A DNA stretch of 64,000 nucleotides, taken from the NCBI GenBank assembly GCA_963977495.1, contig CAXBOT010000001.1:124001-188000 (forward strand), read 5' to 3'. Numbering within the stretch: position 1 is the stretch's first letter; each line of letters opens with the position of its first letter. The DNA is from UBA1672 sp963977495. GTDB lineage: Bacteria; Pseudomonadota; Alphaproteobacteria; Micavibrionales; Micavibrionaceae. This document shows positions 1 to 8,813 of this stretch, in pieces. Both the position numbers and the translations under genes were made by a program. The notes beneath the pieces were generated by a model. It searched no databases and was not told where the DNA came from. It was given only the letters and a program-made list of their open reading frames with translations.

Positions 1-50
1 TTGCCGCAGCTTTTATCAATAGATATTTATTTATGGAGTGGTTTTATGAA

Positions 51-737
51 TTAGCGCTCATTCAATGTGCGGATAATACGAAGGTTGCGCTCAATTTCCA
101 CACGGTCGGGGGAGAGTGCCTTTGCCTTTTCCAACACTTCGATGGCTTCGTCAATGAAGCCCTGTGTGGCCAGATTAAGTGCCAGATTATTCATGATCGT
201 TGTTGGATCACCTTGCCAATGTTCAAGCCCCTTACGAAAGGCGCGCTCGGCTTCGGGGTGCATTTCTTTGGCATCAAGGGCTATCCCCAGATTTTGAAAG
301 GCGAAATGATCTGACGGGTTTTGTATCACCGCCTGTTGTGCATATTTCTCAGCTTTATCGTAATCACCAACACCTAAGGCAATCATCGACATTTCTGTTT
401 TCGTGCCTGCCATGGCATCATCAGGTTTCGCAAATGGCTCTAGAACCAAGGCTGCGCGGTTCAGGTAGCCAGCATGGCGTAGCCCCTTGGCGTAAGAGAG
501 CGCATAAGCCGGATCGGTGCTGTTACGTTTATATTGTTTTTCAAGAGCCAGAAGTGTAGCAGAGGCCGAGCCGTTTTGAGATGCGGTGATCGCAGCCTTT
601 TCAATGGCGGAATCGAGGCGATCTTGCTTGCTCATGGGGGCGTCTGAATTATCCATCTTGCTGCTGCCTGTTGTTTGACATGCTGCCAAAGAAACAGTTG
701 CCAATAGCATCAATGGATAGGTGTGTATTTTTTTCAT
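51..737 (-). CDS. TPR lipoprotein, TadD-like pilus assembly protein
   Basis: This is probably an outer-membrane pilotin or assembly factor of the Tad/Flp pilus type. The N-terminus has a lysine-rich start, a hydrophobic core and a lipobox (LAAC, Cys20), so the mature protein should be lipid-anchored. From about residue 75 the protein is built of tetratricopeptide helices with the usual spacing of small and aromatic residues, for example around YAKGLRHAGY and FQNLGIAL. At 228 residues it fits TadD. The next gene upstream on the same strand resembles the N-terminal domain of the CpaC/RcpA secretin, which supports the pilus assignment. No tadA, tadB, tadC or pilin gene is visible, so the pair is orphaned or the rest lies to the left. 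A general TPR lipoprotein is the alternative. Confidence 0.7.
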   Translation of the reverse strand: MKKIHTYPLMLLATVSLAACQTTGSSKMDNSDAPMSKQDRLDSAIEKAAITASQNGSASATLLALEKQYKRNSTDPAYALSYAKGLRHAGYLNRAALVLEPFAKPDDAMAGTKTEMSMIALGVGDYDKAEKYAQQAVIQNPSDHFAFQNLGIALDAKEMHPEAERAFRKGLEHWQGDPTTIMNNLALNLATQGFIDEAIEVLEKAKALSPDRVEIERNLRIIRTLNER

Positions 738-804
738 AGTATTCTCATGCTCTTAAATTAAGTATGTACCTTGGTCTTGCTCTATGTCTGTCGTTTGGAA
801 CGAC

Positions 805-1431
805 TTATTCATCGGCTGGTGTTTCAGAGGAGGCTGCGTTCTTTTGTGGACGACCGCCTGCGTTATCCTCTTTTTTATCAGCCTGTCCTGATGATGATTG
901 TTTGGCATCATCTTGCGCTAATCCTATTTCATGGCACATGTCAGGGCAATAGAAAACGCTGGTTTTTTGACACCCTTCTGAATCTTCTGTGCATGTTTTC
1001 TTGATGCGGAGATAACCATCCTTGGGGCTGGCCACAATTACATGACGCTGCATAAGGATTTCACCCGTTTTGCTCAAAACTGTGAAATAACCGGCGCCTG
1101 GTGCTCTTGGAACAATCACAAGTGTCTTGGATGAATCCGCGATAATGTTGATGTGTAGCGGGTTGCCAATGATGATACTGCCCGCGGGCTTATCAAGGCG
1201 AACCAGTTCTGATTTATCAGGGGTAAGCCTGAGAATAGGATGCGTCATGTCTGCATCGGCGATGGCTTGTTCACCTTCTTGCGCAGTGATGACAGGTAGT
1301 ATGTCCATGACTTTGCCTTGGTTGCTGTCGGCACTGGCAGTATGAGGTGCGCAGAATAACAGGGCAGCCGCGAAAGCGGGCAAAACAAGGCAAGACTTCA
1401 TGAATGAACTCAGTGGATATATATGTTTCAT
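805..1431 (-). CDS. Secreted protein with CpaC/RcpA N-terminal (pilus formation) domain
   Basis: A signal peptide (residues 1-34, cleavage near TASA-DS) precedes a domain at about residues 55-150. That domain matches the N-terminal region of Tad-pilus secretins: LTPDKSELVRLDKPAGSI, then IGNP, then a TLVIVPRAPGAGYFTVL-type strand pattern. The secretin pore domain is absent: the protein ends after a Cys-containing segment (four Cys, residues 137-162) and a charged, low-complexity tail. It may therefore be a periplasmic accessory protein and not a pore. An AAGGGG ribosome binding site seven bases before the ATG supports this start. It sits 67 bases upstream of the TPR lipoprotein gene, same strand, probably one operon. 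Confidence 0.65.
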   Translation of the reverse strand: MKHIYPLSSFMKSCLVLPAFAAALLFCAPHTASADSNQGKVMDILPVITAQEGEQAIADADMTHPILRLTPDKSELVRLDKPAGSIIIGNPLHINIIADSSKTLVIVPRAPGAGYFTVLSKTGEILMQRHVIVASPKDGYLRIKKTCTEDSEGCQKTSVFYCPDMCHEIGLAQDDAKQSSSGQADKKEDNAGGRPQKNAASSETPADE

Positions 1432-1774
1432 AAGGAAACCCCTTAAATCGGGATAAAAAGACTAATGCGTTTACAGTCTATAACTATATCGTGAAAAAGT
1501 TAAAAAATCATGCATTTTTTCTAAAACATCTCTTTTAGGTGTTTTACCAAGCGAATCGGTTGCTTGACTTTATGTCGGTAGAGAAGAATGTGGGAGAATA
1601 TAAGGTATTAAAGGTATCTTAGTGTTGTTTTGTCATAGTGTATAGTGAGTGCGGGCGTTGGCGCGTATTAAAGGCGTTTCGCAAGGGATGGGGTTTATTT
1701 TGTTGCATTTTTTTCGATGACCCTTTAAACAGCACATTAGAACGTTTGCATACATCTTGATGGAGAACGAGAGG
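1432..1774. other. Divergent intergenic region
   Basis: This AT-rich stretch separates the leftward pilus pair from the rightward glycerophosphodiesterase genes. It should hold promoters for both. An imperfect inverted repeat (AAAACATC...GGTGTTTT, 1523-1545, seven-base loop, one G-U pair) is the only structure I see. No convincing -35/-10 pair stands out and I see no gene here. Confidence 0.4.
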
Positions 1775-2515
1775 ATGAAAAAACGTATCATAGGCCACAG
1801 AGGGGCTGGCGTTTGTGCGCCTGAAAATACCCTCTATGCGCTTAAGGTCGCACACGATTTGGAGTTAGAGCATGTTGAGTTTGATGTGCGCCTGACACGG
1901 GATCTTGTTCCCGTAATTTCCCATGATAATAGCCTTATCCGATGCGCGCATAAGGATATTTTGATATCCGATTCACTGTACGCTGATATTAAAGACATAA
2001 ACCTCGCCGCGCATTATGCGCTTGACGATCTCAATGAAACCATCCCGACATTGCAGGAATATCTGACAGAATCCAAACGTTTGGGTTTGCATTGTCAGGT
2101 CGAATTTAAGCCGAACGCGGATGATAAGGACGTTCTGGTTTCGTTGGTGACAGATATTCTGGACGATTTTTATAAAGACGCGAGCGAAGACGAGAAACCC
2201 CTTGTGACGAGCTTTTTCGCTGAGTGTTTGGCGGACTTTAAGGTGAAGTCAAAGCTGGATTATAAGACCGGCATGCTGGTTAAAGTCGAAGAAACATCAC
2301 TTTGGAAGAAGTACGCCGAAGAGTCTGGCTGTGATTTTATGCATCTACACGCATTGTACCTCACGGATGCAATCGCAGAGGATGTAAAAACATCAGGGCG
2401 CAGAATTAACGGGTTCCATTTAAACCATCCGGAATTAGCGCGGCAGGCCATAGCGCGCGGTTGTGAGAAATTCACCTGTGATGTGCCGGATGTTTTTGCG
2501 GAGATTAAAATTTGA
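1775..2515 (+). CDS. Glycerophosphodiester phosphodiesterase
   Basis: The product should hydrolyse glycerophosphodiesters to glycerol-3-phosphate and an alcohol. It carries the complete family signature near the N-terminus: HRGAG, PENT, the metal-binding E-F-D, and the second catalytic histidine in SHDNSL. At 246 residues it is a single TIM-barrel domain with no signal peptide, so it is predicted to be cytoplasmic. I chose the ATG at 1775, which follows a GGAG sequence by nine bases; an in-frame TTG at 1757 would add six residues. It is followed after 54 bases by a second, fused glycerophosphodiesterase gene, so the two may be cotranscribed. The glpD-glpK genes elsewhere in the window could use its product. 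Confidence 0.88.
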   Translation: MKKRIIGHRGAGVCAPENTLYALKVAHDLELEHVEFDVRLTRDLVPVISHDNSLIRCAHKDILISDSLYADIKDINLAAHYALDDLNETIPTLQEYLTESKRLGLHCQVEFKPNADDKDVLVSLVTDILDDFYKDASEDEKPLVTSFFAECLADFKVKSKLDYKTGMLVKVEETSLWKKYAEESGCDFMHLHALYLTDAIAEDVKTSGRRINGFHLNHPELARQAIARGCEKFTCDVPDVFAEIKI

Positions 2516-2569
2516 AATACTAAACAAAACGGATTTAGAAATAATCATTAGCCTAGGAGAAGAGTGAGA

Positions 2570-4423
2570 ATGGTTGAAAGTGTAGATAAGAGTCACATTG
2601 TAGGACATAGGGGTGCTGGTAACGCGGCGCCGCCCAATACAATGGCAGCATTGAAAAAAGCAGTAGAGTTGGGGTTAGAGTGGGTTGAGTTTGATGTCCA
2701 TTTGACATCCGATGACCAGTTGGTCGTCGCTCATGAAAAAGATCTGTCTAATTTGCTTGGTGAAAACGTTATCGTTTCCGAGCGAACATTCGAAGATTTA
2801 TACGATGTCGATCTCGCCAGAGATTTTAAGGGCGCACGCGGCGAAGAGCACATGCCCCGCTTTGAAGAGGTTCTTGAGTTTTGTTTGGAACACGATCTCA
2901 GAACACAAATCGAATTAAAGGCCAATGGTGATGATGCAAAGACATTGGCGAGCGCTGTTGTCGCAACATTGAGCCAACCCCAATATGCCTTCCCCGAAGG
3001 GAAGGGGCCGTTGATTACAAGTTTTGAGCCGGAATCTTTGAGAGCGGTGAACGCGGCATCGGGTAGCCAAATTGATACAGGGCTGTTGATCCATACGCAT
3101 GAAAATGGCCAATGGAAAGAAACCGCGCAAGATACAAACCCGACCTATATCCATTTTTATGGCGGTGCGTTTGAAGAGAGCATAAGGCTTCCTGCTAAGT
3201 TTGGTGATGATGTTAGGGCAGCCGGATATAAACTCAACGCATTTAAGGTGAATACTGTTGCCGATGCGCGAGCCGCTATTGCTGCGGGCGCGGAGCGTTT
3301 TACCTCTGATGAGCCTGAAATCTTATTGGGCGTAAAGGATACAAAGCCCAAGATTGGTATAGAGAATAAAGGCGATGTTAGCTTTGATACGGTTGTTATT
3401 CCTGTCGGTGGATACGGCACGCGTATGGGCGAAATCACAAAGGCCATACCAAAGGCTATGCTGCCTGTGGGAACGAAGCCATTGATTATGCATGCCGTTG
3501 ACGAGGCATTAGAAGCGGGCGCAAGCCGCATCATAATCCCATGCCGCCCCGAAGATGTTGATTTGTTCGAGAAACAATTCTTTGGTAGCGAAGGGCGCAG
3601 ATCGGTCATTCAGCAAAATAAAAGAGATGAATTATTGGATGAAGGGAATGCGTTCAAAGACGTTGTTGAGGTCGTGCCTATTTATGCAAAAGAAGGCCCC
3701 GCATCAACAATCGCGCAGCTTGTTAAAGAAAGAAAAATCGGAAACTTTGGCGTTATTCTACCCGATGATTTAATCGTAGGTGAGCAAGGCGCGATGAAGC
3801 AGATGGTTGAGAAGTTTAAGGGCACAGGCATGCCGACAATCGGTGCAAGGCGTGTGGAAGACAACGAAAAGAACAGTAATGTGACATTCGTAAAGATGGA
3901 AGAACGCGACGACGGTGCTTCGATTACTACAACGATACAAATTAAACCCGGTAAAGATGATCCTGTATCCAGAAACGGTACAGCAGGGCGCTATATCTTT
4001 ACGTCTGATTATGTCGATACGGTCAATGATATTGATACGGAAGGTTTGAAAGAGGTGTCGATGAGCGCGGTTGTGCGTCACTATGCTCAAAATGGCGGCG
4101 TTGGCGTTGCTGAACTTGAAGATGTCACGTTCTATGATTGCGGCGACATGGGCGGTTATATGCGAGCGACGGCGGCGTTTATTCCTTCGGATATTCTGAC
4201 GCAACAGTTCTTGTTGAAGAATGACAAGGTTTCGATCATGAACCATGATTCCCAAAAGGGTGATATGGCACGGAGCGCTAACGGTGTGGACAAAAACAAG
4301 GCACATCTGAATGGTGATGTGCATGACGCAGAGCATGATGATTTGCATGAAGATGAAGTTATTCCACATATGGATGAAGACGATCACGAGCAGCGCACTG
4401 GTGACACTCCGGGGCCTGTATAG
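2570..4423 (+). CDS. Fusion: glycerophosphodiesterase domain plus GalU-like nucleotidyltransferase
   Basis: Residues 1-260 form a glycerophosphodiesterase domain with HRGAG, E-F-D and a second His (VVAHEKD). The usual PENT is PPNT and the usual HD is HE, so activity may be altered, although the HR, ExD and H core is kept. From about residue 273 to 555 follows a nucleotidyltransferase of the UTP-glucose-1-phosphate uridylyltransferase class: GGYGTRM loop, KAIPKAMLPVG, LPDDLI, GRYIFT and YDCGDMGGY. The last 60 residues are a His/Asp/Glu-rich tail. No frameshift separates the domains. An AGGAGA sequence nine bases before the ATG at 2570 favours that start over a GTG at 2564. The role is unknown; a link between glycerophospho-compounds and nucleotide-sugar or polymer synthesis is my inference. 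Confidence 0.85.
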   Translation: MVESVDKSHIVGHRGAGNAAPPNTMAALKKAVELGLEWVEFDVHLTSDDQLVVAHEKDLSNLLGENVIVSERTFEDLYDVDLARDFKGARGEEHMPRFEEVLEFCLEHDLRTQIELKANGDDAKTLASAVVATLSQPQYAFPEGKGPLITSFEPESLRAVNAASGSQIDTGLLIHTHENGQWKETAQDTNPTYIHFYGGAFEESIRLPAKFGDDVRAAGYKLNAFKVNTVADARAAIAAGAERFTSDEPEILLGVKDTKPKIGIENKGDVSFDTVVIPVGGYGTRMGEITKAIPKAMLPVGTKPLIMHAVDEALEAGASRIIIPCRPEDVDLFEKQFFGSEGRRSVIQQNKRDELLDEGNAFKDVVEVVPIYAKEGPASTIAQLVKERKIGNFGVILPDDLIVGEQGAMKQMVEKFKGTGMPTIGARRVEDNEKNSNVTFVKMEERDDGASITTTIQIKPGKDDPVSRNGTAGRYIFTSDYVDTVNDIDTEGLKEVSMSAVVRHYAQNGGVGVAELEDVTFYDCGDMGGYMRATAAFIPSDILTQQFLLKNDKVSIMNHDSQKGDMARSANGVDKNKAHLNGDVHDAEHDDLHEDEVIPHMDEDDHEQRTGDTPGPV

Positions 4424-4462
4424 GCGGAGCATTTTCATAGCGCAGCGTTTTATTTTCTTTAA

Positions 4463-4487
4463 AGTCCCGATCTTCGGGGCTTTTTTG
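4463..4487 (+). terminator. Rho-independent terminator
   Basis: AGTCCCGA and TCGGGGCT pair (one G-U) around a short loop and are followed by six T residues. It lies 40 bases after the glycerophosphodiesterase fusion gene and ends that transcription unit. Confidence 0.8.
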
Positions 4488-4548
4488 TTTCTTTTTGTGT
4501 GTGATATCTGTTATTTTTTATAAAAATAAGAATAGGGTGCCATTATTA

Positions 4549-4926
4549 ATGAGTGTTGAAAATATCACATTGAAGTTCAAAGATGGAAATCAGGAGCACG
4601 TCGATTTCTTTGCTTCTGAAACAGATAAAAATCTAATCACCGAATTTTTACAATATGCACACGATGAAAAAATCGTTTATTACGAAGCGCTGGTTGATCA
4701 GGATGCTTTGTCAGATCTGATTGGTGACTTGGAAGGTAAGACAATCAGTGATGGTGTCTTGAACTTGTCTTATCTCGAATTCTGGACGATTCATACACTG
4801 TATAATATGCATAAACGCCGGATAGAGGAGTATGATGATTTTTCCTTTGCTGCGTTCTCTGCTGTCTTCAATGCCTTAGAGCAAGGGGCAAGCGCTGTTT
4901 TCTCTTCTAAAAGAGATCGGGGTTAA
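4549..4926 (+). CDS. Hypothetical protein
   Basis: I do not recognise this 125-residue acidic protein. It has no signal peptide and no membrane segment. The sequence begins with beta-type segments (VENITLKFKDG) and becomes helical and aromatic in the second half (LSYLEFWTIHTLYNMHKRR). The ATG at 4549 is the natural start; an upstream in-frame ATG at 4495 lies in the T-rich tail of the preceding terminator and is unlikely. The stop is one base from the start of the next gene, so the two are cotranscribed and probably translationally coupled. Confidence 0.6.
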   Translation: MSVENITLKFKDGNQEHVDFFASETDKNLITEFLQYAHDEKIVYYEALVDQDALSDLIGDLEGKTISDGVLNLSYLEFWTIHTLYNMHKRRIEEYDDFSFAAFSAVFNALEQGASAVFSSKRDRG

Positions 4927-4927
4927 A

Positions 4928-5770
4928 ATGCCGAAAGATGTTCTGAAAAACCTAACGTTAGATGTGATGATCGAGCATATTGCGCGCGGTCACGCTTATC
5001 ACAAACACGTACAGGGCGAGGATAAAGCGCCCAGTATGCAAGGTATCAATGCCTTTACATCGACATATGATAATAATGGCGTTTCTCTTGGCGTGGACTT
5101 GAAAATCGAAACTCCGCTGGATTTGAAACATTACATCAATCATTTGATTGATGATCCGCAAACCATCGGGTTTGTTAATCCGCGCAATGGTTCTGTCACA
5201 TTATATAATACAGGCGATAATGTTTTGATGCACTTTAATCAAAATGATGGAGAGCATGATTATGGCTCTATATACAGATACCATGATAGCCGCTCTGATT
5301 ATTTTGACATGCAAGATGCAGCCGAGGGGCTGCCTTTTGAGCATTCTCGCCACCTCTATCAAACGCTTGATAATGATCGCTCTGGCGGGTCTGTACGCCG
5401 TGCGCTCGACACCATGATTGTAAAGATTCAGCGTGAGCCTGAGAAATTTACGTCCAAGCCCACGACGCATGTTGAGCATGCGCGCTTTATCAGTGCGTTG
5501 GAAAATCATGCGCGCCCCGGGCGAAAAGACGTACAGGGAGCAAGGAATAATGAAATCCTGCATAGTGATGATTATGCCGCCACCCATGAGCGTAATATCT
5601 TCGGCCCGCCCAGTGTAACAACGCCGCGCGTTGCGTCCTTGGCTGTTGTTAATAAGGAGAGTGCCGGCATCTTTGTTCTGGCACAAAAACTAAAAGACAA
5701 TGGCGCTCTTGATCGTTTGGAATCGGAAGATTATGGTCCTGATGAGCGACCAAGTTTGGATATGTTTTAA
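4928..5770 (+). CDS. Hypothetical protein
   Basis: This 280-residue protein has no family I recognise. It looks soluble and cytoplasmic, with many His, Asp and Arg residues and no membrane segment. The middle part (about 55-120) is beta-rich and includes IGFVNPRNGSVTLYNTGDNVLMHF split by turns. The C-terminal third is basic and looks less ordered. A GGGG ribosome binding site sits at the end of the preceding gene, one base upstream, so the two form a small operon after the terminator at 4463-4487. It converges on the mntR-sit operon, with about 40 bases between them. Confidence 0.55.
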   Translation: MPKDVLKNLTLDVMIEHIARGHAYHKHVQGEDKAPSMQGINAFTSTYDNNGVSLGVDLKIETPLDLKHYINHLIDDPQTIGFVNPRNGSVTLYNTGDNVLMHFNQNDGEHDYGSIYRYHDSRSDYFDMQDAAEGLPFEHSRHLYQTLDNDRSGGSVRRALDTMIVKIQREPEKFTSKPTTHVEHARFISALENHARPGRKDVQGARNNEILHSDDYAATHERNIFGPPSVTTPRVASLAVVNKESAGIFVLAQKLKDNGALDRLESEDYGPDERPSLDMF

Positions 5771-5811
5771 GATCATCTTGTCGTGATATTTTAAACGTAT
5801 TATGTGCGTGA

Positions 5812-6240
5812 TTAACGCCCGAATTGATCGAATATAGCCAATGTTTTTTTGCTGATATGGTGTTCTATGCCTTCTGCGTCAAATTCCGCAACATCTGCCG
5901 GAACGCCCAGCCTTATTAAGAAATCTAAAACAATCTGGTGGCGCTCCTTGCATTTTTTAGCCAATTTAAGCCCTTTATCGGTCAGGAAAATAGACCTGTA
6001 GGGTTTGCTTTCTATATATCCCTCATCTCTAAGTCGATTAAGCACCTTACTGGCGGTTGGGTTGGATACACCAAGGCGTTTTGCCAGATCACTTAGGCGG
6101 GCTTCTTGGTGAGCCTCGATCAGGTCGGCAATCAGTTCAACATAATCTTCTTTTGTTTCTGTTTGGTGCGCTTCACGGACACGTGAAAACCATTGTGCTT
6201 GGGTTTTGGCGTCAACCAATTTGGAGCTCGGGGCGGTCAT
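5812..6240 (-). CDS. mntR: MntR-type metal-dependent transcriptional regulator (DtxR family)
   Basis: This is a manganese- or iron-sensing repressor. An N-terminal winged helix-turn-helix (LSDLAKRLGVSNPTASKVL, then RDEGYI) binds DNA. The following dimerisation and metal-binding domain keeps residues expected of MntR: DYVE early in the protein, E-R-H in CKERHQ, and the E-x-x-E-H arrangement in AEGIEHH. At 142 residues it lacks the SH3-like third domain of DtxR, as MntR proteins do. It is the last gene of a five-gene operon and overlaps sitD by four bases, so the regulator is made together with its target transporter. A likely operator lies upstream of sitA. Confidence 0.85.
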   Translation of the reverse strand: MTAPSSKLVDAKTQAQWFSRVREAHQTETKEDYVELIADLIEAHQEARLSDLAKRLGVSNPTASKVLNRLRDEGYIESKPYRSIFLTDKGLKLAKKCKERHQIVLDFLIRLGVPADVAEFDAEGIEHHISKKTLAIFDQFGR

Positions 6241-7085
6241 GATAATCCTTCCGTGTGTGATGTGGGTTTTGACATGTGGGTATATGTCAGGGCAATGATG
6301 AATATGGCGGCTTGGATCACAACAATAAGCGGCGCAGTGTCAACATTCATGTGAAAGCTGATAATGGTTCCGGCAAGGCAGGAAAAGACGGAAACACAAA
6401 TTGCGATGATGAGCATACGGTCAAATGATCGGGAGAGTAAAAACCCTATCGCGCCTGGTGCAATCAGCATGGCAATGACCAGTATAATACCTGCGGCCTT
6501 CAGGGAGGATACAACCGTCAGGGATAGCAACACCAAAAGCCCGAAATGTAAAACACGTACAGGCAAGCCAATAACGTGGGCATGGGCAGGGTCAAAGCAA
6601 TAGAGCATAAAGTCACGGCGCTTAATCAACATAACGGCGCTGCATAGCAGGGCGGTTGTGCCTGTTTCGATCAAATCTTGTTGTGAGATGCCCAGCACAT
6701 TCCCGAACAGCACATGCATAAGGTGAATATCGGTTTGAATATGGGTGAGCAGAACAAGCCCAAAGGCGAACATGCCTGAAAAAACAATACCCATAACGGC
6801 GTCTTCCTTAACGCGGCTGTTCTCTCGCAAATACCCTGTCGTAAGGGCGCAGGACAACCCCGCGATAAATGCGCCAATCCCAAGTGGTATCCCTGCAATA
6901 TAGGCGAGGGCGAGGCCGGGCAAGATGGCATGCGACACCGCATCGCCCATCAGTGACCAACCCTTCAAAATTAGGAAGCATGAGAAAATCGAGCACACCA
7001 CGCCAATGAACAGGGAGATCATCAAGGCGCGCTGCATGAAATCATAGCTTAGCGGTTCGGCAATAAGGGTGTAGAGCGTCATCAT
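6237..7085 (-). CDS. sitD: Mn/Fe ABC transporter permease (SitD-like)
   Basis: This inner-membrane permease of the ABC-3 metal family has about eight hydrophobic helices. It shows the family segment after the first helix: GWSLMGDAVSHAILPGLALAY split by its glycines. It is homologous to the next gene upstream, so the transporter is predicted to use a heterodimer of two permeases, as in SitCD. Its start overlaps the end of sitC by four bases (ATGA type) and its end overlaps mntR. Confidence 0.85.
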   Translation of the reverse strand: MMTLYTLIAEPLSYDFMQRALMISLFIGVVCSIFSCFLILKGWSLMGDAVSHAILPGLALAYIAGIPLGIGAFIAGLSCALTTGYLRENSRVKEDAVMGIVFSGMFAFGLVLLTHIQTDIHLMHVLFGNVLGISQQDLIETGTTALLCSAVMLIKRRDFMLYCFDPAHAHVIGLPVRVLHFGLLVLLSLTVVSSLKAAGIILVIAMLIAPGAIGFLLSRSFDRMLIIAICVSVFSCLAGTIISFHMNVDTAPLIVVIQAAIFIIALTYTHMSKPTSHTEGLS

Positions 7086-7930
7086 GCTTGTGTACGTCCC
7101 CTGATTTTACGCCCTAGAACACCGTATTTCGGCGCAAATATGAACGCTGCGAGAAAGATGAGCGTCTGTAAACTCACGATAAGGCCGCCTGTATTGGCGT
7201 TTAGGAAATAGCTGATATAGGCGCCCAGTGCGCTTGTTATTGTTCCCAAGGCAATGGATATGATGATAAGCCGCCCAAAACGATCCGTGAGCAGGTAAGC
7301 GGTTGCGCCGGGGGTGACGACCATCGCAATGACCAAACACGCCCCTACGGTCTGTAATGCGGCAACCGTGGCTGCGCTGAGGAGGGTGAAGAACATAATT
7401 TTTAGCCCCGTGACGGGCAACCCGACGCTTTGCGCATGGCGCTCATCAAAAAATATAGCAACCAGATCGCGCCATTTTAGGCTGAGTGCGACAAGGCATG
7501 TGACCGATATAATCACCACCTGCTGTACATCATAGTCGGAAATGGACAAAATGTTTCCCAGTATTATGGCTTGGATATTAACGGCGGTGGGGTTGATCGA
7601 AACCAAGAGCAGGCCAATGGCAAAGAATGTGGTGAAAACCAAGCCAATAACGGCATCTTCGCGCAGTTTTGTGGATTTTTTAACCAGAGTCATGGACAGC
7701 GCGGCCAGTAATCCGGCAAAAAACGCACCGATTGCGTAAGGGATGGCCAGTAAATATGCCAAGGCAACCCCCGGTACAATAGCGTGAGAGAGCGCATCGC
7801 CCATCAATGACCAGCCCTTTAACATCAAGTAGGAGGATAAAAAGGCGCATGTGCCGCCAACAAGTGCACATATCCATATGGCGCGGGTCATATAGCCGTA
7901 GGTAAAGGGCTCCAACAGGTAATCAATCAT
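7082..7930 (-). CDS. sitC: Mn/Fe ABC transporter permease (SitC-like)
   Basis: This is the second ABC-3 permease of the operon, with about eight transmembrane helices and the conserved GWSLMGDALSHAIVPG segment. The frame is open further upstream, but that extension lies inside the ATPase gene and is basic and non-hydrophobic. I therefore place the start at the ATG at 7930 (MIDYLLEPF), which gives 282 residues, the usual family length, and an eight-base overlap with sitB. It pairs with the SitD-like protein to form the channel. Confidence 0.87.
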   Translation of the reverse strand: MIDYLLEPFTYGYMTRAIWICALVGGTCAFLSSYLMLKGWSLMGDALSHAIVPGVALAYLLAIPYAIGAFFAGLLAALSMTLVKKSTKLREDAVIGLVFTTFFAIGLLLVSINPTAVNIQAIILGNILSISDYDVQQVVIISVTCLVALSLKWRDLVAIFFDERHAQSVGLPVTGLKIMFFTLLSAATVAALQTVGACLVIAMVVTPGATAYLLTDRFGRLIIISIALGTITSALGAYISYFLNANTGGLIVSLQTLIFLAAFIFAPKYGVLGRKIRGRTQA

Positions 7931-8813
7931 CTGTTTCAACCTTCTTACTGCGGCCTTTCTTGGTTTTGACAATTTGCTGACCACCTTGCGCGCCATACAG
8001 GACGAGGGGGCGTTCATCATCGGTCAAAACGGTCACGCCGCGTTCGTCGCTATCGTCATGAAGGTCGCTGCCGAAGAGGCGATGATGACGGAGCATGCCA
8101 CCGAACACTTTTGACAGATTGTCTTGTGTGAAGGTGCTTTCCACGGAGCCGTGAGCCAATATTGTCCGATTTATGAGTGCCACGTCGTCACAAAAATGCG
8201 GAACACTTCCGAGGTTGTGCGTTGAGACGATAATCAGGTGCCCGTCATCGGCAAGGGTGTGAAATAATTCAATCAGCGAGTCTTCGGTTTTGATATCAAC
8301 GCCGGTGAAGGGTTCATCAAGCAAGATAATCTCGCCTCCTTGCGCGAGGGCGCGCGCCACAAAGATGCGCTTTTTCTGTCCGCCGCTAAGCTCACCGATT
8401 TGGCGTTTTCGATATGCGTTCATATTCACGCGTTCCAGTGCCTTATCAACCGCCAATCTGTCATCGGCAGAGGGGATGCGCATAAAGCCCATATGCCCAT
8501 AACGCCCCATCATCACGACATCTTCGACAAGGACGGGAAAATCCCAATCGACATTCTCGGTTTGTGGCACGTAGGAAACGATATTCTTCTTCAGGGCATC
8601 GCGTACGCTTTGTCCGGCAATGGTGATCGTGCCCGTTGTGGGTTTTAAAAACCCCATTATGGCATTGAACAGGGTTGATTTCCCTGCGCCGTTAACGCCA
8701 ACAAGTCCGCAAATGATCCCCTTGCGAAACGTGATGGTAACATCGTGCAGCGCGGTTAACCCGTTGGGGTAGGTGACACTGACCTGATTCAGTTTGATGA
8801 TATCGTCATTCAT
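7923..8813 (-). CDS. sitB: Mn/Fe ABC transporter ATP-binding protein (SitB-like)
   Basis: This cytoplasmic ATPase energises metal import. It has a Walker A motif (GVNGAGKST), Q-loop (VPQTENVDW), ABC signature (LSGGQKKR), Walker B (IILLDEPFTG) and H-loop (VSTHN). The DWDFPV segment after the Q-loop is typical of manganese and zinc importers. After about residue 235 there is an extra, charged C-terminal tail ending in lysine-rich KTKKGRSKK, longer than in most relatives. It overlaps both the binding-protein gene upstream and sitC downstream. Confidence 0.9.
   Translation of the reverse strand: MNDDIIKLNQVSVTYPNGLTALHDVTITFRKGIICGLVGVNGAGKSTLFNAIMGFLKPTTGTITIAGQSVRDALKKNIVSYVPQTENVDWDFPVLVEDVVMMGRYGHMGFMRIPSADDRLAVDKALERVNMNAYRKRQIGELSGGQKKRIFVARALAQGGEIILLDEPFTGVDIKTEDSLIELFHTLADDGHLIIVSTHNLGSVPHFCDDVALINRTILAHGSVESTFTQDNLSKVFGGMLRHHRLFGSDLHDDSDERGVTVLTDDERPLVLYGAQGGQQIVKTKKGRSKKVETDD

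Noticed and set aside
1564..1604. TTGACT and TATAAG as a sigma-70 promoter
   Set aside because: The spacing is 29 bases, far more than the 16-18 that the polymerase accepts.
1619..1855. Open frame of 78 codons on the minus strand
   Set aside because: It overlaps the start of the glycerophosphodiesterase gene on the other strand and its composition is not protein-like.
3770..4438. Open frame of 222 codons on the minus strand inside the glycerophosphodiesterase fusion
   Set aside because: It is antisense to a gene with full domain homology, and its own protein has biased composition and no recognisable pattern.
5201..5686. Open frame of 161 codons on the minus strand
   Set aside because: It is antisense to the 280-residue gene, which has a good start and forms an operon with its neighbour.
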